From assembly GCA_037975125.1 (NCBI GenBank), contig CM075853.1:90158395-90222394 (forward strand): 64,000 bases of DNA, given 5' to 3'. The number at the start of each line of letters is the position of its first letter. Within the stretch, counting starts at the first letter, position 1. A program made the position numbers and the translations under genes. Below, one piece after another: positions 47,041-64,000 of this stretch. The notes under the pieces are model-generated. The model did not search any database. It was given only the letters and a program-made list of their open reading frames with translations, and had not been told where the DNA came from. The DNA is from Latrodectus hesperus (Eukaryota > Arthropoda > Arachnida > Araneae > Theridiidae).

Positions 47041-47290
47041 ACCGCTATGAAGACATCTTTGAGGGGGGCTGGGGCTGTACGGGCGCCGCCCAGGGTATCT
47101 GTGAGTTTGCGATAAGTGAAATGATCACCGGGAGGACTGTATATTGCCTCAATCAGCTTCGCGGGGGAGTGCTCTTATATCCATGAGGTGCCAGAGAAGA
47201 TGCGATTTAGGGAAGGTCCAACGAGAGATTCCTCGATTTCTCTTCACAGGAGAAACGGAATGCGGGTGTCTCGACCGCCCTCGATAATAT
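47041..47290. other. GC-rich island, function unknown
   Basis: My count gives 130 G+C in 240 bases (54%), against about a quarter in the flanks, with sharp edges. It contains the GC-rich core GGGCGCCGCCC (47081-47091). Coding-like frames occur on both strands but each is cut by stops: plus YEDIFEGGWGCTGAAQGICE and on to a TGA near 47185; minus KLIEAIYSPPGDHFTYRKL and on to a TAA near 47015, with the upstream part of that reading shifted by one frame. It did not match the U1-U6, 5S, 7SL or 7SK RNAs I compared from memory. Candidates are a conserved regulatory element or CpG-type promoter, a decayed GC-rich transposon fragment, or an exon pair I cannot resolve. Confidence 0.5.
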
Positions 47291-48182
47291 TAGACTATAA
47301 TATCATTTTTATATCACTCGATTTCAAATAGAAAATCTTTAGAGGGCAGCGAAATACCACCAAACAGAACACATTAAAGATTAGTCGTAAAGGGCAGGAT
47401 GGAATATAAAAACGCAGTATCACATTTTTTATTCTTTTTGATCGAGTTTTTAGAGAAATATCTTTCTATTTGAATGAGAGAAATTCCACTTTATGACATG
47501 CTAGTTTTTCATTTGCGCAAAACTCTTGCTTGGTGAAGCTGCAATTATTAGATTTTTCGATTCGGGAACTTGATTTGGCTAGCAATCAACTTTTGGCATA
47601 GTGTTAAAGGTTCTTCATTTAAAATATTTTATGATATTCTCGTATCTCAAATGTTATGAGGACTTTGAATTGATTGATCTTAAAAAATTCTCTTTTATTT
47701 CGGTCAAGGTACTAATGCCAAAAAAATCATTAAATTATATTTTACGATACAGAGTAATTTACGTAAGAATCGTATAGCCATTTAAATTTAAGATTGTAAA
47801 TGTGATTGTGGTTGATAATTCAAATTATTTCTAACTTTTACTTGTTAAGAACTTTAATTTTGTTTGTAAATTTATTTTAAAATTATTTTGCATCAAAGCA
47901 TCGCATTAATCCATTGAAAATATATGCACACATAAAAACTCACATTAATATCATAAAAAGCTGAAATAAAAATTGGTATGCACGATGAAAATCAGTTTTA
48001 TTAACCTTTAATGTGATTAATGGGTATGTTCTTGAAGGAAAGATTATAGCTAATGATTAAGAATTGTTTGTTGAAATTCTCTACACTTATGAATTGCAAC
48101 AATGTTTAGAAAAAAAAGAGAAATAAAAGGTTTTTGCATTTGTGTTAAAATTATCATTTAATGTTTAGTTAAATGTAGATTT

Positions 48183-48185
<3 letters not shown>
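47291..48185. other. AT-rich non-coding sequence
   Basis: GC falls gradually to about 47600; nothing recognised. Confidence 0.6.

Positions 48186-48242
<57 letters not shown>
48186..48242. repeat. (AT)n microsatellite
   Basis: About 28 uninterrupted AT units. Confidence 0.97.
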
Positions 48243-48246
<4 letters not shown>

Positions 48247-48953
48247 TTTGATTACCTTGAACTCTTGAGAAGTTTAAATATATAATGGCAAGAGTACTTA
48301 AATATTTAAATATAATTGAACATTTTGATAATAATATTGCCTGTTAAAGTAATAAAACCTTGAAATATAAAATCAAATGCGGGTAATGCTTCATGAATTC
48401 AGCGATTGTCTTAGTTAATAATTCACAAAACATACCGTGAACTTGTATAGAAAAATACAAAGTTGCTATAATTAGAATAAATAGAATGTAACAATTTATT
48501 TTGTTATGAAAATCACTAAGCCAACAGTTATATATATATGAATGTGGTGATAATTTATTTAGTTGTGATTCAAACATTCTAAAGTTCTCATTGCTAAACT
48601 TCATTGTTTGAAATGTTTTCATACAGTTGCTTGAATCAATGTTTATCACATTCTCTAAATTATATTTACATAACGAATTCTTATCAAATAAAATTTCTTT
48701 TTCACTTACAATTTTTTTATTATAATTTTAAATTTTATAAGAAATAAATCAGCGTTAATGATAAACAGACATTAATTTACAGCTCAGTGGTACCAATTCT
48801 TAATCATTCATTCAGTCATTTGCAAGCAGCTAAATCAACATAATAATTCTAATTTGAAGATCATAGGAATACAAATATTAATATCAGATCGATACATTAA
48901 AAGATATAGATTATGTTAGTTCAAAGTGTGTGAAATGCAACAATTAAATCACC
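48243..48953. other. AT-rich sequence with an unassigned 101-codon minus-strand frame
   Basis: The frame at 48344-48649 (minus) is the longest here that is not a repeat. It has one hydrophobic stretch (CYILFILIIATLYFSIQV) that could be a membrane segment. At this AT content about one such frame is expected by chance in 64 kb, and I recognise no family, so I do not call a gene. It overlaps the shared 25-mer. Confidence 0.4.
48553..48577 (+). repeat. Exact 25-mer, copy 2
   Basis: Identical to 44250-44274 but without the foldback arms around it. Confidence 0.9.
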
Positions 48954-51358
<2,405 letters not shown>

Positions 51359-51645
51359 GCGACTCACTGTGGTCTACTAATAGGATAGGGTTTCCAGAGC
51401 AAAAAGACTTCGGTTCGATTCCAGTCACAGTTGTGAAAGGAAAATGCATTACGCTCAAGTATTTTCTGCATGTTCGTTTATCGGTGTGGGTGCTTCGAAG
51501 TTTTCGGGTTACCTCCCTTGTGATTCATGCATGTGCTCAATATTTTTGAAAATATTTCCCTACATATTCTTTACGCCGTGGATGCTATCATGTATTATCA
51601 CAGCATTCGGACTTTAGGCCATTCACATATGCTGGCTGCTATATA
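51359..51645 (+). mobile_element. tRNA-derived SINE, family B
   Basis: A tRNA-like head (51359-51435) carries a perfect B-box, GGTTCGATTCC, and upstream at the expected distance a worn A-box (TGGTCTACTAATAGG). It is followed by about 210 bp of unrelated, less AT-rich body that includes GTGTGGGTGCTTCGAAG and ends in a TATAGAATATATAG tail. The body shares nothing obvious with SINE family A and the orientation is opposite. Clear target-site duplications were not found, so the ends are approximate. A decayed tRNA gene alone would not explain the non-tRNA body. Confidence 0.65.
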
Positions 51646-52570
51646 GAATATATAGAAATTGTGACATGGAAATTAATTTAATATTTGATATGATAAATAC
51701 TTAATAAAATTTCAGCAGTCTTGTATAAGTATTCTCAATATTTTAATATTTCTTTAATAAAATAATTTGAAACCAATATTTTTCTTCTATTAATGATTAT
51801 ATCTATTTCTAGAGGTAGCACAGAATTTAAAATAATTTAGGTTGGTGTTAAGGAGCTTCAACTATTTTAAATTATATGTACCAATAAGAAATCAAAAATA
51901 GATTATAATAAGGTAAATAATTATGCACTTTTGCATAAAATATAGCTTCTGCAATGAAATATATTTTTTCAAACAGCATTAAAGAATTTATGTTACACGA
52001 AATATTTCTTGACAAAAATCAGCCATACTTATAGAATGTTGTTCTATTATCTAAAACGAATAAAATTAAATAAATTCAGTTTTTGTGACAAAGTTGAAAA
52101 CTTAAACAATAGTTTTGCTTACTTCTTTTTTTATAATCGTAATTCATTTAACTTCAATGTATCAATCAACTAACTTCTGCGATATAAAATTAATACTTGA
52201 AATGTATTTTTTCAGAGATTAAATTCGTATAGCAGCATTTATTACTGGATTAATATTCTTAAATTTGATACAGCTATTTATTATTTTGCTTAAATATATC
52301 CAGCATATGTGTGTGTTCTTAAAATATTTTGGATTTCACTTTGTATTACGAAGTAATAGTTTACATAAAATCTTTTAAGTTGCCCTTAAATGTATATGCA
52401 ATTATAGCTTCTGGAAACTAACTTCATTAATGACAAATTCCCAAGATACTGTACATATTTGATAAGATATATATTGTTTCGCTTCAAGTCTATCCATGTG
52501 GAACACCAAATCGTATATTCATTTTGTTGTTTCTTGAATTATATCCCAAAAATCGAAAAACTCCCAAAAG
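51646..52570. other. AT-rich non-coding sequence
   Basis: Nothing recognised. Confidence 0.6.
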
Positions 52571-52830
52571 TAGCATCTGATATTGTTGAGCGGCGTCTCA
52601 ACGCTTGACAACATTTTCCCAATGGATCATTAAATCCGGTCATAATTTGCAAGGAATACATAGAGCGTCACTCTGGTGAAAAATATCTTGAGTTCTGAAA
52701 AGAAAACGCTCCTGTGTAAGGGGAATTGAGGTACGACCTAATTTCCGCCCTATACCGATCGGCGGCAAAGACCTCCATCATCAATCCTGAACTGACGCTT
52801 CATCAATAAGCGTTAAGCGGTATGCTTAGG
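52571..52830. other. Moderately GC-rich island, function unknown
   Basis: About 45% G+C by my count over 52561-52800, against about a quarter in the flanks. It contains GAGCGGCGTCTC, CCGATCGGCGGC and a small hairpin, ACGCTT (52795-52800), a 7-nt loop and AAGCGT (52808-52813). On the minus strand a frame reading GRKLGRTSIPLTQERFLFR stays open for about 30 codons but has stops on both sides. No family is recognised. Could be a regulatory element, a transposon remnant or an exon. Confidence 0.4.
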
Positions 52831-55442
52831 ATGTCTTTATTTGTGGACATTTTTCTGTATTTTCTATAGATATAGAATTGTTCAGTCCTTTATTAATCCG
52901 CTTGATATTTCCTTCAATTTTTTATGATTATGTGAAGGTTGTTGTCCATTTTAAGAAAGGTTTTCGTCGTAAAATAAATGCTATTGTTGAGTTTATGAAT
53001 TTTTTTAATAATTTAAATTAACATATAAATTTAGCCTTTCTTTTAAGTTTTTCCTCAAAAAAGAATATATTTTAAAGTTTAATTGGATAAAGTTTGTTCA
53101 ACTAACTTATATTTTAATATTGATAAAATTTATAATTATTCCGATAATCTTTAAGATTACTTAACTCTTCTATTATTTAAAAAAGCAAAATAGCTTTCCG
53201 TATTGAAAAAATTTAAAAAAAATTATGGGTAAAAATTAAAATATTGATTTTTTAAAATTATTCTTCTCATTTTAATTGTAGTTTTTTTTTACCGAGGTAT
53301 GGCCTATGACTTGATTTGTTACCGAGCTGGCAGAAAAATTTCTTTGAGTCGGATAATTTAATTTTCATATTCAAATGTGACATCGGTTTTTTTCTATCTG
53401 CCCTAAATGTTTTTTTCTGCATTATATACCGAAGAAATGGAATTATTATACCACAATGTAAGTAAGAAAAAATAAATACTATTTTTACTGTTAACTTTCT
53501 TTTTGTGTTTTGTTTGACCAATAGATGGCGCCAATATCATTTCTTTATACTTGAGAATTTTTTAATTGTTTATTGCGATATAAATACTGAAAAATAAAAA
53601 AATAAAAAATCAGAGAATTAAAATATATCTTTTATGAAATTGTAGAAACATAAAATTTTTTTAAAAGAAAATTGGAAAAACTAAGCTAATTATTCTAAGT
53701 TCTGTTTATTTACAAATTTGATTTGATATGAAATCTAATATAAGTTGCATGCATTTTTCAAGGTTTATTAAAAATTTAACCATGTATTATTCTATTTGCT
53801 ACAATTAAACCAATTTTTATTATTTATGTCAATATATTAATTACTAATAAGAATTTATTGCTAATAAGTGTTATTAATTAGTAACACGTTTCCCCTACAA
53901 TGTATACCTACTCATTGATCTTTCATTCAACAATATAATAATTTTTTTTTTTATATTCTATGCAACTCATTGTAAAATGTTACTTACAGTGATCCACATA
54001 TATAACATTTATATAAACAATTCGTTATATTTTTATTAATAACAGCAATCAAAACAGTATACAGTTAAGAGAGAATGTTTATTGTATTGACAATTTATTT
54101 TATTGTTAAAAGAAAAATGAAATCGAATGGTAGAAGAAGTTTTAAATCACTTGGGTTTTGATGAAGTTGAATAGAGAACACAGAAAGCGTAACATCAATA
54201 CTTCCAGTGAAATTATAGAATCTGGGAAATCCTCCCGCTTAACAAGATTTCCTCTCAGCTGAATGAGGCTCTTCCCAGATTAAGAGGATTAAAAAGGCTT
54301 TTACTGAACTACTTATTTGCCTGAATACTTTATACAAAACTTGCCTTAATAATTTAAGATTAAATTTTTTTAGTTTAACGCATTGAACATTTATATATTT
54401 GAATTAATATTTCATCCATATAAACTCCTTATTTATCATTTATAGTCACATTCATTTTATTATAATAATTCTTAAACTATAAGAAAATATTTATATATAT
54501 TTACATTATTAGTGTGAAATTATTCTTAACATCTATTCAAGAATATCATTCAAAATGTAGAAATAATTTATAAGCATTATTTTTGATTACAATATAATCA
54601 TTAATGTTTTTAAAGTTTTGTAGAGAAAAACAGTAAAATAAAATTATTATAAATTTTATAATATGATTATTGTAAATAATGAATAAGATTATTTTAAATA
54701 ATAAAAATAAACTTATTTTAAATTACATATAAGTGTTACATTAAATGTGGAACATAAATTTTCCAGAGTTACAATAAGAGATGACTGACCCTAAATTTTT
54801 AGAAATATTCTCATGAAAATTATTTATATAAAAGATTTCTTTAACCTTGCAAACAGTAGTCTTACATAATTATTTAAATAAAAATAATACTGAGCTTATG
54901 AGTATTTTTATAGACGAAACTGTGATGTTCTTTTTATCTCGTAATTTATAAATGCATATTAAGTTAAAATGGAAAAACTATTTTCATGTTAGTAACATTT
55001 CCATTTAAATTACTTAAAAAATTTAACTAACAAGAAAGTAAAGTATTAGAAATGCAAAAATGTCTAATAATCTCATTTGTTTAAATTTTACTTTAGATAA
55101 GAATTCAAGTTAACATTTGAAAATAAAATATTACAGTGATTCTAATGATAAATATTAATAAAACAGCTTACAATTAACGATTTGAATTTGTTGTTTTAAT
55201 TTGTTATCTTCTAGAAGAGAAATCAATCATTTTATTATTATGAAGTAATAAATTATATAGATTTTTCAATAAGAAAATGTATTTTCATATGTTTATTCTC
55301 CGAGTGATTGCTCATATGTTGGTCAAAAATTTTTTTATCATTGTTAATAACGTAATGTGACTTAAGTACACGAATAAAATAATGTAATCACAATGTTATC
55401 AATTGAGACATTTTTATGTTATAATTTAACATATATATAAAC
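52831..55442. other. AT-rich non-coding sequence
   Basis: The 84-codon minus frame at 53267-53521 has no motif. A small GC-richer spot at 54215-54290 has 10-bp inverted arms AATCTGGGAA (54219-54228) and TTCCCAGATT (54272-54281). Nothing else is recognised. Confidence 0.55.
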
Positions 55443-57600
<2,158 letters not shown>

Positions 57601-58200
57601 AAAATGACCTCAAGTACTTTTGTCAACTACAGAAGTTCGAAATGGCATTCATCAAGGAAACAAGCAAACAAAGTTTTCTTTTCGTCCACACACATTCCGC
57701 GTCATGAAATCTTCTGAACTCGAAAGGCAATACTCTTAAAAGTGTCACCGAACATTAGAAATGGAGCTACGAAGAAACTATCCCTTTCACCTCTCGAAGC
57801 GACATTTTGCTTCTCTTTTTATTTTCTGACGGTTTTCATTGAAAGGTTATAGAGATCGATGCTTTTTCCGAAACCTCGTACACTTAGTATACGGATTGGC
57901 TGTTCAAGCATTACTTTTCAGATAGAGCCATCATTTTCGGTTCTATGTATAGCGGATTTGGCGGCATGCAATCTCGACTGTAAAAGCGCAATAAACGAGG
58001 CTTATATAAATATATAAAAAAAGGGCGAATATAGCAAGGGAACAGTGTATGCAAAAAGAGTACTGACTGCGCCAAATGCACATTTTTATTATTCGTTAGT
58101 GTCGTACTTGTCAGTCCTATTGAACAACAAGAAGGAAGGAAATATTCTTTCAAAAATAAAAAGGGCTCTTTGGAGCGGATAGGAAATATTCTCAAATACA
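57601..58200. other. GC-richer island with TATA-like motif, function unknown
   Basis: About 39% G+C over 57661-58020 by my count, clearly above the flanks, across 500-600 bp. It contains a TATA-like run, CTTATATAAATATATAAA (58001-58018), followed by a GGGCG stretch. A 96-codon minus-strand frame (57911-58201) spans the right half; its amino-acid mix is less AT-driven than most but I recognise no family. Candidate enhancer, promoter or decayed element. Confidence 0.4.
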
Positions 58201-58446
58201 TTTTTTAATACTGCATGATAAATACGAATAAAGTATACGAATTATAATCTATTTCTTTTCATTTTATTTGTTTACTTGCAACTATAACCATTTTAAAAGA
58301 CGCAATGGGTAAATGTTTTAATGGAGTATACTTAAATGCAAATGGTTTAAAAAGTAAGTTTTTGTGAGTATGTAATTCGTATTAAAATATTAACTGATAT
58401 CTTTTTTTACGATAATGAAAATTTCAAATATACTTAAAGACTTTTC

Positions 58447-58558
<112 letters not shown>

Positions 58559-58575
58559 TTTTTAACTTAAAATAT

Positions 58576-58631
58576 TTCAAGCGCTGTTAAAAATGTTAAG
58601 TAGTTACTTAACATTTTTAACAGAACTTGAA
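58576..58631. repeat. Hairpin with perfect 19-bp stem
   Basis: CTGTTAAAAATGTTAAGTA (58584-58602), a 2-nt loop, then the exact inverse (58605-58623). Beyond a 2x2 internal loop the stem resumes with TTCAAG (58576-58581) and CTTGAA (58626-58631). Lies 20 bp from the preceding microsatellite. Confidence 0.92.
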
Positions 58632-61600
58632 CCATAAATGGAACACCGAGAGAATATTAAAATAAAGTGTTTTGGAATTATGTATTTAAATAAAAGTTTT
58701 AATTGTATCATTTTTCTAAATTTTTGTGGCGATTAGATTTCTGTTAAATGTCTACTCAAAAAAATGAACATCACTTATTGAAAAAGATTCTTTAATAGAA
58801 TAAAATATGTAAATATTGAGCCTGATACAGAAAATGCCTACAATATGAAATAGGGTTTTCCGAGAAACAATATAGCAGTAAATAAATATGTGATACTGAA
58901 AAACATCTGTGTCTACCATCTCGATAATAAATGAAAGTATTTGTTTTTAGAAAACATCTTTAAGTGTGGCTAAGTTCTCAATAGGAGTTTATAATAGAAT
59001 TTGCAAATTTTTCAACGGTGTATAAAATATTTGTTATTATTTTCGATTATATTCCAGTAACTGAGCCAGTTATTCTACGTACGAAATTGTTTGCTGATGA
59101 GAATAAAAATTTCCTATCGCTATCTTTGTTTGCTCCTATGCTGTAATTCAGATACAAGAATTCATCATGAATTACATAGACGTAAATAAGTAAATATATA
59201 GCAACAATCTATAGTCATGAACATTCACTGCTAGTCATGAAGAAACATGGCGATATATGAACTTATCCAGGTATGTGCTATTCAAAACACCAGGTACTAA
59301 TACCGCCAATAAATCACTTTTTTAACATATAACAATATTTTATGTTCTTTTTTCTTATTGTAAATTCAATAACGTCCGTTATTGCTTTCGAGATGAAACC
59401 TGCTCTTATGTGGGAGAAAAGTCCTCCAATGATCAATAATTCATAAGTTAAAGTGCCCTCATAAGTGTACTTTCCATTGAAAACAAGTATAATAAGTTTA
59501 AATGGCTGACATCTTAACGTAGGCAACTTTTCCGAGATGTTCTATGTAAGATAAACATGTTTTTGAACCTTTTAAAATTTGCAACAAAAGGTATTAGTAG
59601 AAGGGAGGTCGTGGCTGTATTGCCTTGTGAAAATGACTGCATATAATCGGGATTTGTTATGATGCGATGTTCTTCGTTTGATGTTTTATTAACGAATTAA
59701 TTAGTAGTCAAAATTGCCAAAATCCATAACATACAGAAAGTCTGAAATTTAGTCATCTTAGCACATTTTTCTTGTTTCTAATCTTTCAATAGCTAGCAAG
59801 TGTAATGCTTTCAGTTAAAAATATTTCTAGGCTATGGTAATGAATTGACTCTCTTAATGTTTTTATCTCAGAAAAATAATCAATCTTGCCTTCAAAAATG
59901 ATCCTCTATGCTACTGTTATTAGAAGATTTCGAATTATTACTGCATGTTGTTCTTACTTGTCAAATTGCATACTTAATAAATTCTAATTTAACTATAAAT
60001 TTGAAGACAAAAACAGTATAAAAGAATATTATGCTATTTAATTGCTAATTCTTTGACAGACTTAATTAAAATTCAGCATTCATGTTTTTTACCACCAGTT
60101 GAACGTAAGTTGGTGGATGTACAGTTTAGAAAATTTAATACAAAATTTATAACTATTAAACTTACAAAATTTATAGCTAATAAATTGATTTACAGAAAAC
60201 ACTAATAATTAAATTTAAATTATTAACTATGCACAAAAATGACTATATTTTTAGAGTATGACAATATTTTGGATGACAGTATGTTGCAGTGATAATTTTT
60301 GGATGATATTAATTTTTTTCTACTAATCTTCTATAAATTGTTATTTTTATGTTCCTATATTCCCTATATTCATTTTCTTTTTACATCAAACAATACAATA
60401 ATCTTTAGAAATCTTCACTAAAATATGCGATACAGTTCATTTATAATAATCTCTTCTTAAAAATCCAAATATGCATTTTTGTCTTCAATTTTCGATTCAC
60501 ATCTATTTTTTTAAGAAAATAGCTGTTTAAATTTTATTTCATTCTATGTTTATTTTAATAATCTCATATTCTTTCATTTTTTCAAGATTTTATGTTTGAT
60601 TGCATTTATATTGGCATGTATATTAATTTGCTTAGTACACATTTCTATGATTAATATATTACAAATTTTTTCTAGAAACTTAATGAAAGTTATTGTAAAA
60701 ACGAATGTTTAATGCATTAATAAGCTATACGATTATGTATATAAAAATTCAAATTGTCTTATACCACTTTAAAATTTCTTTTTAATACCAGTTCGTTGCA
60801 TAAGATGGATTCTCTAATCTCATACTTATCTCGTGTTTATGTGAGATTTTATAATGAAATATTCATTTGCAGCCAAATATTTATTCAAAACCGTTTCTCC
60901 TTAAGACGATTGCAATGGGTAAAGTGTAAAGAATGTAAAATAATTCATCAACAATTTTCAAACAGACTTTTCAGTATAATTCTTAAACTTCCTTGAAAAT
61001 AAAAATATTCATCGCATACATCATTTGTTATGTTTCGCTCCGGTAGGGCAACACTAATGAGCCCATTTCTCTTCACGGACTAGATGTCTACTTGCAGGAA
61101 ATCTAATGCGTAAATTTCTAGCGCTAAGAAGCCTTTTTTTAGCAGCCTAAGATTTCTAAATGCATCATCTCTTACTATCACAACAATTGGGTGAGAGTGT
61201 AAGCGAAATATTTTATAATTTAAATGCTGGTCTTTGGGCCGTATAATTATAATTGAAATTGTAATGGTGCAATAAAAATTTTTATATTAAATTTCTAAGA
61301 GTTTAAACAATTTTATGTTTGAACTTAAAACTTAACAAATATTTGAATGATAGCGTAAATTATGCATACCAAGTAAACTTTTTTATTTTTTAAATGAACC
61401 TTAAACACACACACACATTTTGGCATATATATTAAATTATATAAGATTTAAGTTAAGAAAATGAAAATAGGTCTATTAGATGTTTGATAAAATTGTTAAA
61501 ATTATAAAATTAACATAGTATGGTATTTAGAGAACACACACAATAGATGAAATAAATATTATTGATAAAATAAGAAAATCATAAAACTGTGGTATAATAA

Positions 61601-61975
61601 AAGTTGTAAAACTCAGTCGTCAATGCTTAGGATAATTAATCTTTGCTTTGAAGAATTTGCCAAAAATCTTATATTGTAAATGACTGATGTTTAATCGATA
61701 GCAACAGAAACAATCAACACTTTGTTAGATAATTTCTAATGGTGATTAATGTGAACATGTAATATATTTTCCTACAATAGATGATTATGTACTTAAGTAT
61801 TCTCTTTACCGATAGAAAAATCATTGAATTGACCTCTGTACGATAACACAATAAGTAAGTTCTAGCATTTGATTGATTGTTGTTCTATCAGGAAGATGGA
61901 TTTCTTCCTTCATACCTTTTCATTAAAAAATACCTTACACAAGAAACAAAACCAATTATCTTCTATATATAAAGA
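58632..61975. other. AT-rich non-coding sequence with weak GC-richer patches
   Basis: Patches at 59380-59660 and 61030-61140 are less AT-rich. Open frames at 59314-59526 (minus, 70 codons) and 60754-60996 (plus, 80 codons) have no recognisable family. A short (CA)6 lies at about 61405-61418. Confidence 0.5.
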
Positions 61976-63585
<1,610 letters not shown>

Positions 63586-63980
63586 TTATTGATAAAGCTC
63601 AATTCTATGTAGATGTTGTTGAAGATAGTCATGGCCTGTCAGTAATCGGAAGCAGGCAACACTAAGTCTCCTTGGCAAAACCGGAGGAACTCTATTTTTA
63701 TGCTGTAACAGGCACTCCCAACTCTTACCAGCAGCCAAATTAGCATAGTGTAGTTCCCTAGATGTCTTGAGCCCCGATACCACCAAAGACTTGAAGTTAC
63801 GAATTGGGATAGGAGAACGACACAGGGGCAAAGCCAATGCAAATTTTGCCAAAGAGTCAGCTTTCTCATTACCTGGGATCTCAAAATGACTTGGGACCCA
63901 CTGAAGTACAATTTTATTACCATTTTCAATAAGATTATTTAGGGTACTTTTACACCTAACTTCTCTTCAGATGAGGTAGA
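63586..63980 (-). pseudogene. Non-LTR retrotransposon fragment: C-terminal RNase H domain
   Basis: Read on the minus strand from about 63950, the sequence gives NNLIENGNKIVLQWVPSH, then PGNEKADSLAK, the end of a type-I RNase H domain as found downstream of reverse transcriptase in Jockey/R1/I-type LINEs; the aspartate in the KADSLA motif is the last conserved acidic residue of the fold. It continues without a break into the family's usual C-terminal extension, including LPRRLSVACFRLLTGHDYL and QHLHRIELYQ, and stops at about 63586 where the cysteine-rich tail (CPLC) would be expected. An in-frame TGA lies upstream near 63968, and the reverse transcriptase part must lie beyond 64000 if it exists. 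This is a decayed, 3'-truncated piece. It supports an arthropod origin. Confidence 0.85.
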
Positions 63981-64000
63981 AACACCTCTTTTTACCAAGG

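Noticed and set aside
47041..47290. Structural RNA gene (spliceosomal, 5S, 7SL or 7SK) as explanation of the GC island
   Set aside because: Compared from memory, none of the conserved blocks of these RNAs is present in order.
48344..48649. 101-codon minus-strand frame with one hydrophobic stretch
   Set aside because: At this AT content about one frame of this length is expected by chance in 64 kb, and no family or splice signals were found.
51359..51435. Functional tRNA gene on the plus strand
   Set aside because: The A-box is worn, the acceptor stem does not pair convincingly, and a SINE-like body follows.
53267..53521. 84-codon minus-strand frame, lysine-rich
   Set aside because: Composition follows the AT bias and there is no motif.
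59314..59526. 70-codon minus-strand frame with mixed composition
   Set aside because: No family recognised and no splice or transposon context.
63639..63929. 96-codon minus-strand frame overlapping the RNase H fragment
   Set aside because: Shadow frame; the alternative frame carries the recognisable RNase H motifs.

Overview
This window looks like a gene desert, or the inside of very large introns, from an AT-rich arthropod nuclear genome. A spider or other arachnid is my best guess. That guess rests on three things: the dead Tc1/mariner copies, a C-terminal RNase H fragment of an arthropod-type non-LTR retroelement, and tRNA-derived SINEs with target-site duplications. No species-specific marker is visible. 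By eye the sequence is about three quarters A+T, with no operons, no bacterial signals and no complete host protein-coding gene. Most open frames over 60 codons are microsatellite translations (YIYI, THTH, VCVC) or what chance gives at this base composition.

Region by region: 0-6 kb is AT-rich, with a TA/GATA microsatellite and two weak exon-like patches (1348-1589, 4040-4295). A tRNA-derived SINE (family A) lies at 6051-6222 with an 11-bp target-site duplication. From 8.5 to 14.2 kb there are long TA and CA microsatellites and a near-perfect 30-bp-arm hairpin (14155-14219). A weak piggyBac-like relic lies near 19.4-19.7 kb. A nearly end-to-end dead Tc3/Tc1-like transposon occupies 23032-24562, with recognisable inverted termini and flanking TA. 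SINE A copy 2 is at 24851-25027 with a 13-bp duplication. A second Tc1-like transposase relic (minus strand) lies at 26880-27400. A 42-44-bp-arm inverted repeat is at 28642-28745. A third Tc1-like element (minus strand, DD34-type spacing, decayed termini) spans 37702-39174. A worn SINE A copy is at 39545-39722. A coding-looking stretch with one in-frame stop is at 42804-43184. A 49-bp-arm foldback with a nested palindrome is at 44179-44322; its loop shares an exact 25-mer with 48553-48577. A 54% GC island lies at 47041-47290, with two milder islands at 52571-52830 and 57601-58200. A different tRNA-derived SINE (family B) is at 51359-51645. The window ends in an RNase H fragment of a non-LTR retrotransposon on the minus strand (63586-63980).

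The genes do not work together as a system: every recognisable protein remnant is a decayed mobile element. The pieces most likely to matter to the host are the GC-rich islands (candidate regulatory elements or exons) and the 42.8-43.2 kb coding relic. I found no convincing evidence of a new biological system.
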